A program made the translations under genes and the position numbers. This document shows, piece by piece, positions 7,953 through 15,368 of a DNA stretch of 28,427 nucleotides (the stretch's first letter is position 1; each line of letters opens with the position of its first letter). The notes under the pieces were generated by a model that was not told the origin of the DNA, searched no databases, and was given only the letters and a program-made list of their open reading frames with translations. Source of the stretch: Chelonobacter sp006228105 (GTDB lineage: Bacteria > Pseudomonadota > Gammaproteobacteria > Enterobacterales > Pasteurellaceae). The DNA is taken from NCBI RefSeq assembly GCF_006228105.1, contig NZ_VDHH01000097.1; one strand, given 5' to 3'.

Positions 7953-8429
7953 TTATTTGAGTAGTTTAAATAGATCTATTGATTCTTCAGTTGGAACACC
8001 TTGGATATAGCATTCCACCCCAAGCTGCTGAAGCTTTTTAAACGCTGCGGTATCTTGTGGATCGACCGATACCGTTTTGTAAATCTGTTGTTTACCTTCG
8101 GCAAAGTGCATATTGCCGACATTGATTTTTTTCACTGGCACACCGCCCTCGACCAATTTTAGAAAGTCGGAAGGACTGCGGCAAACCAACAGAATTTTTT
8201 GTCGGTCTGCGGCACGGTGAATATTGTCAATCACTTTTTGTAATGGCCAAAAGCGCACATCGATTCCATCGGCTAGCACCATTTCCATCAAATTCTGCTG
8301 CATTTCATCTTCGGCAACTTCATCGTTAGCCACCAGCACCAAATTTGCGCCGGCAAAACCGACCCATTGCACGCCAACTTGACCGTGAATCAGTCTTTCA
8401 TCGATACGACTTAATACAATATTAGGCAT
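7953..8429 (-). CDS. agaV: PTS EIIB component, N-acetylgalactosamine type (AgaV)
   Basis: The IIB subunit phosphorylates incoming N-acetylgalactosamine or galactosamine. The 158-residue protein starts MPNIVLSRIDERLIHGQVGV, with the phospho-histidine at residue 15, followed by QWVGFAGANLVLVANDEVAE, which closely matches E. coli AgaV as I know it. The KKINVGNMHFAEGKQQI segment and a GVPTEESIDLFKLL tail are also typical. An AGGAG site lies just before the ATG. It is the first gene of the Aga PTS block, 26 bases after agaS. Of all the IIB, IIC and IID genes here, this one gives the most specific substrate hint. Confidence 0.93.
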   Translation of the reverse strand: MPNIVLSRIDERLIHGQVGVQWVGFAGANLVLVANDEVAEDEMQQNLMEMVLADGIDVRFWPLQKVIDNIHRAADRQKILLVCRSPSDFLKLVEGGVPVKKINVGNMHFAEGKQQIYKTVSVDPQDTAAFKKLQQLGVECYIQGVPTEESIDLFKLLK

Positions 8430-8455
8430 AATTTCTCCTGAGCTGCAAAGAGCGG

Positions 8456-9616
8456 TTAAGGTTGATAAGGGTGAATGATAACGCCTTGCACCACCCGATT
8501 CACTTCGCCGCTAGGGCAAGGATTATCAGTGGTGTGACCGCTTAACAAAGAGCGGTAGAACGAAAACATCTGGGCAAAAACCACATAAGGGAATGCCAAA
8601 GCAAGATCGGTTTCATCGGCTAATCCGTCTAAACAAAATTGTAGATGCTGTGGCAGTGCCGGCTCCGGCTTACTGGTCAAAATCAGCAATTCTTTGACTT
8701 TTTGATCGCGCAAAATTTCTTGGCAAAGATCAATATCATACTGCCGGGTATATGGATTATTGGATAAATAAACAATCACGATGGTCTGATCGTTGATGAT
8801 AGATTTAGGCCCGTGGCGGAAACCCAGTGGTGTGTCGTACATCGCAACCACTTCGCCGGCGGTCAGCTCCAGTAACTTAAGGGCGGATTCTTGCGCTAAG
8901 CCCTTGAAACCACCACTGCCGAGATAAACAATCCGTTCAACCTCTTGTGCTGCAATGGTTTTAATCCGTTTGTGCTGCTGTTGGATAAATTGGGTTGTGG
9001 TGGCGATTACTTGCTTAACTAACGCGGCGGCAAAGTGCGGTTGCAAGAAAATAATTGCAGTGGCTAGCGTCATTGACGAGAAGCTGGAAGTCATCGCAAA
9101 GCCATTGTCATTGGTTTGCGGTGGCAACGCTAACGCATAGACATTTTCGCAGCGATGATAATCTTGGTATAGTTTACCGTTTTGGTTGCAGGTGATAATT
9201 AAATGGTAGCTGTGTTTCACCACTTGGTTGACCAACTGCACTGCTGCAGCGCTCTCCGGGCTGTTACCGGAGCGTGCAAATGAAATCAGTAATGTGGGTT
9301 GCTCTTCATCCAGATATTGATAAGGATTGGAGACTAAATCAGTGGTGGCGATAGCCACGGCGTGATGTTTGGTCAATTGGTGAAAAAATGGCACTAACAC
9401 TTCACCAGAAAAGGCGGAAGTACCGGCGCCGGTCAAAATGATGCGTAAGGCTTTTTTCTCAAAGAGTGGTGCGAGAAAATGGTCAATAGCTTGGCGTTGG
9501 TTATCGATCAGCGCCATTGTTTGTTGCCAACAATCCGGTTGCTGGCAGATCTCTTTTGCAGTCCAAAACGCTTGAGCTTGTTCAAGTAATTCTGTTTTCA
9601 GACCCAAATATTCCAT
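8456..9616 (-). CDS. agaS: Galactosamine-6-phosphate deaminase/isomerase AgaS
   Basis: AgaS converts galactosamine 6-phosphate to tagatose 6-phosphate, releasing ammonia, in the cytoplasm. The 386-residue protein has two SIS sugar-isomerase domains. The first contains LRIILTGAGTSAFSGE (about residues 58-73) and SFARSGNSPES; the second contains RIVYLGSGGFKG, ALKLLELTAGEV and GFRHGPKSI. The end SGEVNRVVQGVIIHPYQP is close to the E. coli AgaS terminus. AAGGAG precedes the ATG at 9616. It lies 89 bases after agaR and starts the catabolic part of the operon. Older databases call it tagatose-6-phosphate ketose/aldose isomerase. No N-acetylgalactosamine-6-phosphate deacetylase (AgaA) lies alongside, so use of free galactosamine, or a deacetylase encoded elsewhere (NagA), must be assumed. 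Confidence 0.94.
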   Translation of the reverse strand: MEYLGLKTELLEQAQAFWTAKEICQQPDCWQQTMALIDNQRQAIDHFLAPLFEKKALRIILTGAGTSAFSGEVLVPFFHQLTKHHAVAIATTDLVSNPYQYLDEEQPTLLISFARSGNSPESAAAVQLVNQVVKHSYHLIITCNQNGKLYQDYHRCENVYALALPPQTNDNGFAMTSSFSSMTLATAIIFLQPHFAAALVKQVIATTTQFIQQQHKRIKTIAAQEVERIVYLGSGGFKGLAQESALKLLELTAGEVVAMYDTPLGFRHGPKSIINDQTIVIVYLSNNPYTRQYDIDLCQEILRDQKVKELLILTSKPEPALPQHLQFCLDGLADETDLALAFPYVVFAQMFSFYRSLLSGHTTDNPCPSGEVNRVVQGVIIHPYQP

Positions 9617-9705
9617 GATAACTCCTTAATTGATTAGACATAAGTCGATGTCGTGTCTGGTAAGGGGCCAGCCATGGTGTTGAGAAAAGTATTTACTGGT
9701 TAGCG

Positions 9706-10479
9706 CTATTTTGTATCAGCTAAGATAACCTCGACGCCTTGATCCTGAAAAGCCTGTAAATATTCTTGCGGAATGCCGCTGTCGGTAATCAGCATATCAA
9801 TTCCGCTGAACTCGCGAATCACATGAAAGCTGCGTTTACCAAATTTACTGGAATCGGTCACTACGATGATTTGTGTCGAAATATCACACATCAGACGATT
9901 CAAATTCGCTTCCTGCTCGTTATGTGTGGTGATGCCGACTTTTAAATCATAGCCGTCTACGCCTAAAAATACTTTGTCAAAAAAATAGTTTTCTAAACTT
10001 TTCTCTGCGGAAATTCCGGAAAAAGAGAGTGCATTTTTTCTTAAGATCCCACCGGGCATACGAACCTGAACGCCATCGGCACTCACCAGTTCCATCGCCA
10101 CATCCAAACCGCTGGTCATCACGACCACTTCATTTAGATGCTGCATATTTGCTGCAATTTCTTTGGTGGTGGTTCCGGAATCCAGAATAATCGATTGCCC
10201 GTTTTGAATCTGTTTCACCGCAGCTTGTCCGATTAAACTTTTGACATCAGCATGCTGGCTGCGTTTCTCTTTTATGGATAATTCATGCATGATACGGTTA
10301 TTAGGCAAAGCAAAGCCGTGTGAACGTAGTAGATAGCCCTGTTTTTCCAAATAACTCAAATCACTGCGAATAGTAACGCTGGATACTGAGCAGAGCTGCG
10401 CGAGTGCTTCCACTCGAATGCTGCCCTGAGTATTCACAATTTGTACAATTTGTGAGCGTCTTTCCACAGTACTAGTCAT
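9706..10479 (-). CDS. agaR: DeoR-family repressor of the aga operon (AgaR)
   Basis: AgaR represses amino-sugar genes until a phosphorylated sugar binds. The 257-residue protein has an N-terminal DeoR winged helix with SSVTIRSDLSYLEKQG as the recognition helix (about residues 33-50), then the sugar-sensing domain with ILDSGTTTKEIA, a VVMTSGLDVAME block, FLGVDGYDLKVGITTHNEQEA and IIVVTDSSKFGKRSFHVI. These blocks follow E. coli AgaR closely. An upstream TTG at 10485 is in frame, but ATG 10479 has AAGGGG at 6 bases and is preferred. It is the first gene of the operon. CTTTCG-type sequences of the kind bound by AgaR lie directly upstream, so autorepression is likely. Confidence 0.9.
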   Translation of the reverse strand: MTSTVERRSQIVQIVNTQGSIRVEALAQLCSVSSVTIRSDLSYLEKQGYLLRSHGFALPNNRIMHELSIKEKRSQHADVKSLIGQAAVKQIQNGQSIILDSGTTTKEIAANMQHLNEVVVMTSGLDVAMELVSADGVQVRMPGGILRKNALSFSGISAEKSLENYFFDKVFLGVDGYDLKVGITTHNEQEANLNRLMCDISTQIIVVTDSSKFGKRSFHVIREFSGIDMLITDSGIPQEYLQAFQDQGVEVILADTK

Positions 10480-10491
10480 TTTCAACCCCTT

Positions 10492-10530
10492 ACGAAAGAA
10501 TCGAATATATTTTCGTTTTCTTTCGATTTA
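10492..10530 (-). promoter_or_regulatory. Candidate AgaR operator upstream of agaR
   Basis: The plus strand has ACGAAAGAATCGAAT (10492-10506) and, a few bases on, TTTCGTTTTCTTTCGATTTA (10511-10530). Together they make an imperfect inverted arrangement of CTTTCG/CGAAAG units. The second stretch matches most positions of the TTTCRTTTYRTTTY-type consensus described for E. coli AgaR. It sits 13 to 50 bases before the agaR start. The match was judged by eye and binding is not proven. Confidence 0.55.
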
Positions 10531-10575
10531 ATTTTGAATGGCTTCATTTATGAAGTAAAGCGCTTTTTTATAAAA

Positions 10576-10633
10576 AGTGTGCCTAATCACAGATTTGGTT
10601 AAAATTTAGCTTGTTTTTGTGATAGCGATAACG
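10576..10633 (-). promoter_or_regulatory. Two candidate CRP sites upstream of agaR
   Basis: Bases 10576-10591 read AGTGT-N6-TCACA and bases 10618-10633 read TGTGA-N6-TAACG. Each matches 8 of the 10 fixed positions of the CRP consensus TGTGA-N6-TCACA. They are 42 bases apart, about four helical turns. Possible weak -10 elements (TATAAA at 10572-10567, CATAAA a little further downstream) are on the minus strand. The sites fit a carbon-catabolite controlled sugar operon but are degenerate. Confidence 0.35.
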
Positions 10634-10697
10634 TTTTTATTGTGATTTTTAACTGGACGTGAGTGTAACGAATTTGAAAAATGAAAGCAAAAGAAAA

Positions 10698-12062
10698 TTA
10701 TTTAATATAGTTTATTAAATCGGGGAAGTGAGCGGTAAGTTGCTGCCATTTATTGCTATCAACTTGTAATGTAACGAAAAATTCACCATTTTCAGTGATG
10801 TTTTCACTTTGAATATAGTGATTTTGATAAAATAGGTGTCTTACTTTTCCTTCCGTTATCGGTAATAGCAATTGTAAACGTAAGATTTGGTTTTCAAGTC
10901 TTTGCCGAACCGCTTCCAATAGCAGCTCGATTCCTTCACCATGTTGGGCAGAAAGGTAGACCGCACTTGGTTTGTTTTGATCGTCATATTCGATATGCGG
11001 TAGCACATTTTCACACTGATCAATTTTATTGAACACCAGCAGCACCGGCACGTTTTCGGCACCGATCTCTTCCAATACCAAGTTCACCGCTTCAATGTTC
11101 TCTTGGCGTCGTTCATCGGAGGCGTCGATTACATGTAGCAGTAACGTCGCTTCGGTGGTTTCTTGCAGAGTGGATTTAAAGGCTTCAACCAAATCATGCG
11201 GCAAATGGCGAATAAAACCGACGGTATCAGCAAGAATAGTAGTGCCGACATTGTCGATATTCAGCTTGCGCAGTGTCGGATCGAGTGTAGCAAACAGTTG
11301 ATCCGCAGCATAAACCTCGGCGGTGGTCAGGGTATTGAATAACGTAGATTTGCCGGCGTTAGTGTAACCAACCAGTGAAAGTGTCGGAATTTCGGCTTTT
11401 TGTCGAGTTCTACGATTGAGATTGCGCTGCTGAGTGACCTTCGCCAGTTTCGCCTGCAATTGGCTTAACCGCACTTTGATCAAGCGACGGTCAGTTTCCA
11501 ATTGGGTTTCACCGGGACCACGTAAACCAATGCCGCCCTTTTGCCGTTCCAAATGGGTCCAGCCACGGATTAAACGGGTAGAAATGTGCTTCAGTTGCGC
11601 CAGTTCAACCTGTAATTTGCCTTCATGGGAACGGGCTCGTTGGGCGAAAATATCTAAAATCAACGTGGTACGGTCAATTACCCGACAGCCGCATAAACGT
11701 TCTAAATTACGGTTTTGTGCGGCACTGAGGATATGGTTGACCAACACGATGTCGGCATTATGCAGTTTGACCGCTTCTGCCACTTCTTCTGCTTTGCCCT
11801 CGCCGAGATAGTATTTGGCTTGTGGCGCAGAGCGAGAAGTAGTGAGTACCTCGACCACATCGACTTGGGCAGACGCCGCCAATTGACGACACTCTTCGAT
11901 GTTGTCCAGATCTTTTTGCTGTGAGAAAAAAACATGCACCAAAATGGCGCGTTCGTTTTCCAGCAACTGCTCCCGAACACCCTTGGCTGCACCGATGGTA
12001 CAATCAAAAATAGCGCTCTGTTTGTTGTCACTGAGAGCGCTGTTGTTATCATTATCGATCAA
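10698..12062 (-). CDS. hflX: Ribosome-associated GTPase HflX
   Basis: HflX binds the 50S subunit and splits or rescues stalled ribosomes. The 454-residue protein has the N-terminal HflX domain (YYLGEGKAEEVAEAV, RVIDRTTLILDIFAQRARSHEGKLQVELAQL, GGIGLRGPGETQLETDRR at about 176-193) and then the G domain: G1 VGYTNAGKST (221-230), G2/G3 TLDPT and ADTVGFIRHLPH, G4 NKID. A C-terminal extension follows. The frame opens with TTG at 12062; no in-frame ATG occurs in the N-terminal part, so a TTG start is likely, with a weak GGA about 8 bases upstream. The N-terminus is about 25 residues longer than in E. coli HflX. It lies 19 bases after hfq, the classic order. There is no obvious terminator behind it. 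Confidence 0.94.
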   Translation of the reverse strand: MIDNDNNSALSDNKQSAIFDCTIGAAKGVREQLLENERAILVHVFFSQQKDLDNIEECRQLAASAQVDVVEVLTTSRSAPQAKYYLGEGKAEEVAEAVKLHNADIVLVNHILSAAQNRNLERLCGCRVIDRTTLILDIFAQRARSHEGKLQVELAQLKHISTRLIRGWTHLERQKGGIGLRGPGETQLETDRRLIKVRLSQLQAKLAKVTQQRNLNRRTRQKAEIPTLSLVGYTNAGKSTLFNTLTTAEVYAADQLFATLDPTLRKLNIDNVGTTILADTVGFIRHLPHDLVEAFKSTLQETTEATLLLHVIDASDERRQENIEAVNLVLEEIGAENVPVLLVFNKIDQCENVLPHIEYDDQNKPSAVYLSAQHGEGIELLLEAVRQRLENQILRLQLLLPITEGKVRHLFYQNHYIQSENITENGEFFVTLQVDSNKWQQLTAHFPDLINYIK

Positions 12063-12081
12063 ATGGTTTGTCCATCAACGG

Positions 12082-12357
12082 CTATTGGTTGTCGTCGTTT
12101 TCGACTTTATTGTCATTCGCCGTTGCAGACGATTGCGAATTATTGTGGTGCGAAATCGAACGAGCCGGCACGACGGTAGAAATCGCATGTTTGTAAACCA
12201 TTTGACTGACGGTATTTTTTAACAAGATAACAAATTGATCAAATGATTCGATTTGTCCCTGTAATTTGATACCGTTGACCAGATAAATCGACACGGGAAT
12301 ACGCTCACGGCGTAGTGAATTCAAGTAAGGATCTTGTAGGGATTGTCCTTTTGCCAT
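12082..12357 (-). CDS. hfq: RNA chaperone Hfq
   Basis: Hfq is a hexameric RNA chaperone that pairs small RNAs with mRNAs. The 91-residue protein starts MAKGQSLQDPYLNSLRRERI, with the Sm1 region IPVSIYLVNGIKLQGQIESFDQFVILL and the Sm2 motif YKHAISTVVP, then a short flexible tail with SHHNNSQ, typical of Pasteurellaceae-length Hfq. A longer frame from 12372 would include the ribosome site; GAGGA lies 8 bases before ATG 12357, which fits the universal MAKGQ start. It lies between miaA and hflX. The 148-base gap before it holds AT-rich sequence that may carry its own promoters, as in E. coli, but I cannot assign one firmly. Confidence 0.97.
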   Translation of the reverse strand: MAKGQSLQDPYLNSLRRERIPVSIYLVNGIKLQGQIESFDQFVILLKNTVSQMVYKHAISTVVPARSISHHNNSQSSATANDNKVENDDNQ

Positions 12358-12505
12358 CGTTGGATTCCTCATATTTGTAGTTATAGTGAATTTTTATAAT
12401 GGTGTACCAAGCGTAATAGGTTGAACAGGAAATGACGGCTTGGTGTCTTGTCTGTCTCCTGCTTTCAATATAACAATTTTATTTGACAATGTCATCAGGC
12501 AGGCG

Positions 12506-13474
12506 CTAACGGGATGATGTTTCTTGCAAAATCCGGATGATTTTTTGTTTTGCCTGTAAAATATTCAGGCTATCCAGCCAGTGAATTTCAGATTTCCAAC
12601 CGCGCAGCCACGTAATTTGCCGTTTTGCCAGTTGACGGGTAGCGCAGATTCCACGATAAATCATCTCTTTTTGATCGTAATCACCGCGTAAATACTCCCA
12701 CATTTGGCGATAGCCGACACAGCGGATCGAGGGTAAATCCAAATGGAGATCCTGTCGCTGGTACAACTTTTGTACTTCTTGCTCAAACCCTTGCGCAATC
12801 ATGTTATGGAACCGCTGTTCGATACGTTGGTGCAATACCGCCCTGTCTTGCGGAGCGATGGCAAATTGCAAAATCCGATAAGGCAATTTTTCGCCGGCAG
12901 TTTCGGTCAACTCGGTCATGCTTTTGCCGCTGATATAATACACTTCCAACGCACGGTTAATCCGCTGCGGATCATTGGGATGAATGCGTGCCGCCGCAAC
13001 CGGATCGATTTGTTGCAGTTGTTGGTGCAAATATGCCCAACCTTGTTGTTTGGCAATTTGTTCAATCTCAGACCGCACTTTGTCATCCGCCGCTGGCAAT
13101 GGCGATAATCCTTCGAGTAAGGCTTTGTAATACAACATCGTGCCACCGACCAACAGCGGTATTTTGCCTTGCTGAGTAATTTGCTGCATTTCGTGCAAGG
13201 CGTCGTGACGAAAATCGGCAGCGGAATAACTTTCTGCCGGATCTTTAATATCAATCAAGCGGTGTGGTGCTCGTGCCAGCTCTTGTGGCGTAGGTTTGGC
13301 GGTGCCGATATCCATGCCACGATAAATCAAGGCGGAATCGACACTGATCACTTCCAGTGGCAGTTGTTGGCGCAATTGAATCGCCAGATCGGTTTTACCG
13401 GAAGCGGTCGGACCCATTAAAAAAATCGCCGTCGGTTTTGGATGATCGGTGGCGGAGATTTGGCTGTCATTCAC
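12506..13474 (-). CDS. miaA: tRNA dimethylallyltransferase MiaA
   Basis: MiaA adds a dimethylallyl group to A37 of tRNAs reading UNN codons. The 322-residue protein has the P-loop GPTASGKT at residues 21-28, then SVDSALIYRGMDIGTAKP, APHRLIDI, LVGGTMLYYKALLEGL and the tRNA-contact region PNDPQRINRALEVYYISGKS. The C-terminal half carries SIRCVGYRQMWEYLRG and the TRQLAKRQITWLR helix. All key blocks are intact and the length is normal. The ATG at 13474 overlaps the end of mutL by 8 bases, so the two are translationally coupled. Two uptake cores with little effect on the frame lie in the coding part and the adjacent region. Confidence 0.96.
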   Translation of the reverse strand: MNDSQISATDHPKPTAIFLMGPTASGKTDLAIQLRQQLPLEVISVDSALIYRGMDIGTAKPTPQELARAPHRLIDIKDPAESYSAADFRHDALHEMQQITQQGKIPLLVGGTMLYYKALLEGLSPLPAADDKVRSEIEQIAKQQGWAYLHQQLQQIDPVAAARIHPNDPQRINRALEVYYISGKSMTELTETAGEKLPYRILQFAIAPQDRAVLHQRIEQRFHNMIAQGFEQEVQKLYQRQDLHLDLPSIRCVGYRQMWEYLRGDYDQKEMIYRGICATRQLAKRQITWLRGWKSEIHWLDSLNILQAKQKIIRILQETSSR

Positions 13475-15347
13475 TCGGATTTTCCTCGGTTAAATAAGGT
13501 TGCAGATCGAGGGGCAGCAGCAAATGTTTAATCTGTTCCGTTTGATCGGTTGCCAGTTGTTCGACAGTAGCAAACTCATTGGCGGCATCAGCCAGTGACT
13601 GCATCGGCGTTAAATCGAGACTGTCCACTAAGGTTTTGAGAAAATCCTCAAAACGGTCAAGCGGCTGATTCAGCAGGCTCACTAAGCAGGCTTGCAAGTT
13701 TTGTCGCCGTAACAATGCCGGAACCGCACTAAGGGTCAGGCGGCTTTTTTCTGCATTGCCGTATTGGGTAATTTCAAAACCACAGCGGGCAAAGTGCGGT
13801 TTTTGCTGTTGCCAGTGTCGGGCCTGTTCAGGGCTTAGGTGAATCACCAATGGAATCAGCAGCGGTTGAGTTTGAATTTCGTTTTGTGTCAGTGCCAGCT
13901 GAAGTTTTGCCTGTTGTAATGCTTTGACTGAAACAAAGTATAGTTGTTGCTGCTGCTGTAATAGAATCAATTGCTCCGCATTTAATAACGTCAGCAAACG
14001 CAAATGTGGCGTTTCCGGCTTATCAACGACGGGATTATAACGTGTTTCAGTGGTTGGCTTTTCGTTGTGTAATAAGGCTTGGTAAGCTGTTCCATGTGCT
14101 TTGGTATAAGGCGTTTTATGGAGCTCAAAAGGCGGAATAGCTGCTTTTTGCTGCTCACGAGGAGTATATATGGCTGTCGGTTCAGCGACCGCACTTTTTT
14201 GTTTTTCAATTTGCTGTTTTTCAATTCGCAGTTTTTCAATATTAGCGTTTCTATTATTTTGCGTTTCGGCGGCAAAAATATTTTCTCCAGCCGCCGCTCG
14301 AGTGGTGCCGGCAGTTGGGTTGCTGGTGTGTTCGCCAAAATCCAATTCAGTTGCTGATGCGAGCGCATGTGATACGCCTTGATGAATAAAATCGTGTACC
14401 AGACGGTTTTGGTGAAACCGCACTTCGTGTTTTGCCGGGTGCACATTGACATCCACTTGCGACGGATCCAAATCGATAAACAGCACAAACGCCGGATAGC
14501 TTTCGCTGGGGATATGTTCACCGTAAGCAAGGCGTACCGCGTGGTTGATGGTTTTATCACGCATCATACGGCCGTTGACATAGCTGTAATTCAGGTCATT
14601 TTGCGGGCGTAACAAACCACTGTCTGCCACCCAGCCATAAAGATGTAGATCATTATGACGCCAATCAATTTGCAAGGCGTGGTTGACAAAATCCTGCCCA
14701 CAAATTGCGGCTAGGCGTTTAATTTTTTGTTGTGGATCGGTTGCTTTGCGATAGTGACGCACCACTTTGCCGTTGTGGCTCAGGATAAATGCAGTTTGCG
14801 GTTTGACCAACGCAATTCGGCGGATTACTTCGTCGATATGGTTAAATTCGGTTTTTTCGGTACGAAGAAATTTGCGGCGTGCCGGCGTATTAAAAAATAG
14901 GTTCGCCACATTGACAGTAGTGCCAACTGGGTGGGCGGCAGGTTGTATCGTTGTTTCCATCTCCCGACCTTGTGCAAAAACCTGCCATGCTTCCGCTTGT
15001 TGCGGCGGGCGAGAGGTCAAGGTCAGGCGTGAGACGGAACTGATACTGGCAAGGGCTTCGCCGCGAAAACCTAAACTTAAAATGGCCTCCAGATCTTCTA
15101 ACGTACTGATCTTACTGGTGGCGTGACGAGATAGTGCTAATCCCAGTTCTGCTTTGGGAATGCCGAAACCATTGTCACGAATACGGATCAGCCCGGCGCC
15201 GCCATTTTCAATTTCGATGTGAATCTCGTCAGCACCGGCGTCTAAACTGTTTTCAACCAGCTCTTTCACCACCGAAGCCGGACGTTCTACCACTTCGCCG
15301 GCGGCGATCTGATTGGTCAGTTGTGGCGAGAGAATTTGAATCGGCAT
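13467..15347 (-). CDS. mutL: DNA mismatch repair protein MutL
   Basis: MutL couples mismatch recognition by MutS to strand excision. The 626-residue protein shows the GHKL ATPase motifs: QIAAGEVVERPASVVKELVENSLDAGA (near 13-39), IRDNGFGI and ATSKI...LGFRGEALASI, plus the NVHPAKHEVRF motif near residue 300. A low-complexity linker separates this from the C-terminal dimerisation domain. I see no DQHAxxxE endonuclease motif, as expected for gammaproteobacteria with MutH. The linker contains a threefold 15-base repeat (14201-14245) coding IEK-rich pentapeptides. Five uptake cores fall in the gene. It is 21 bases after amiB and overlaps miaA. Confidence 0.96.
   Translation of the reverse strand: MPIQILSPQLTNQIAAGEVVERPASVVKELVENSLDAGADEIHIEIENGGAGLIRIRDNGFGIPKAELGLALSRHATSKISTLEDLEAILSLGFRGEALASISSVSRLTLTSRPPQQAEAWQVFAQGREMETTIQPAAHPVGTTVNVANLFFNTPARRKFLRTEKTEFNHIDEVIRRIALVKPQTAFILSHNGKVVRHYRKATDPQQKIKRLAAICGQDFVNHALQIDWRHNDLHLYGWVADSGLLRPQNDLNYSYVNGRMMRDKTINHAVRLAYGEHIPSESYPAFVLFIDLDPSQVDVNVHPAKHEVRFHQNRLVHDFIHQGVSHALASATELDFGEHTSNPTAGTTRAAAGENIFAAETQNNRNANIEKLRIEKQQIEKQKSAVAEPTAIYTPREQQKAAIPPFELHKTPYTKAHGTAYQALLHNEKPTTETRYNPVVDKPETPHLRLLTLLNAEQLILLQQQQQLYFVSVKALQQAKLQLALTQNEIQTQPLLIPLVIHLSPEQARHWQQQKPHFARCGFEITQYGNAEKSRLTLSAVPALLRRQNLQACLVSLLNQPLDRFEDFLKTLVDSLDLTPMQSLADAANEFATVEQLATDQTEQIKHLLLPLDLQPYLTEENPSE
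14201..14245. repeat. Three tandem 15-base units within the mutL linker
   Basis: Units starting at 14201, 14216 and 14231 each begin GTTTTTCAAT and differ only in the last five bases. In the mutL frame they encode IEK-containing pentapeptides (IEKLR, IEKQQ, IEKQK). Fifteen bases equal five codons, so gain or loss of a unit would keep the frame. Confidence 0.8.
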
Positions 15348-15368
15348 GGCTATCTCACTCTTTTTGGT

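Noticed and set aside
296..8429. Recent tandem duplication as the origin of the two PTS sets
   Set aside because: The IIB, IIC and IID proteins of the two sets differ strongly (for example DGRLIHGQVANLW versus DERLIHGQVGVQW, and IIC of 297 versus 257 residues), so they were not copied recently.
9640..9680. A 13-codon frame (MAGPLPDTTSTYV) in the agaR-agaS gap
   Set aside because: Very short, no ribosome site, no recognisable motif.
10482..10547. A 21-codon minus-strand frame (MKPFKIKSKENE...) just before agaR, ending where agaR begins
   Set aside because: It has no ribosome site, runs through the candidate AgaR operator, and its Lys/Glu-rich makeup is what the repeated GAAA/AAAG bases would give by chance.
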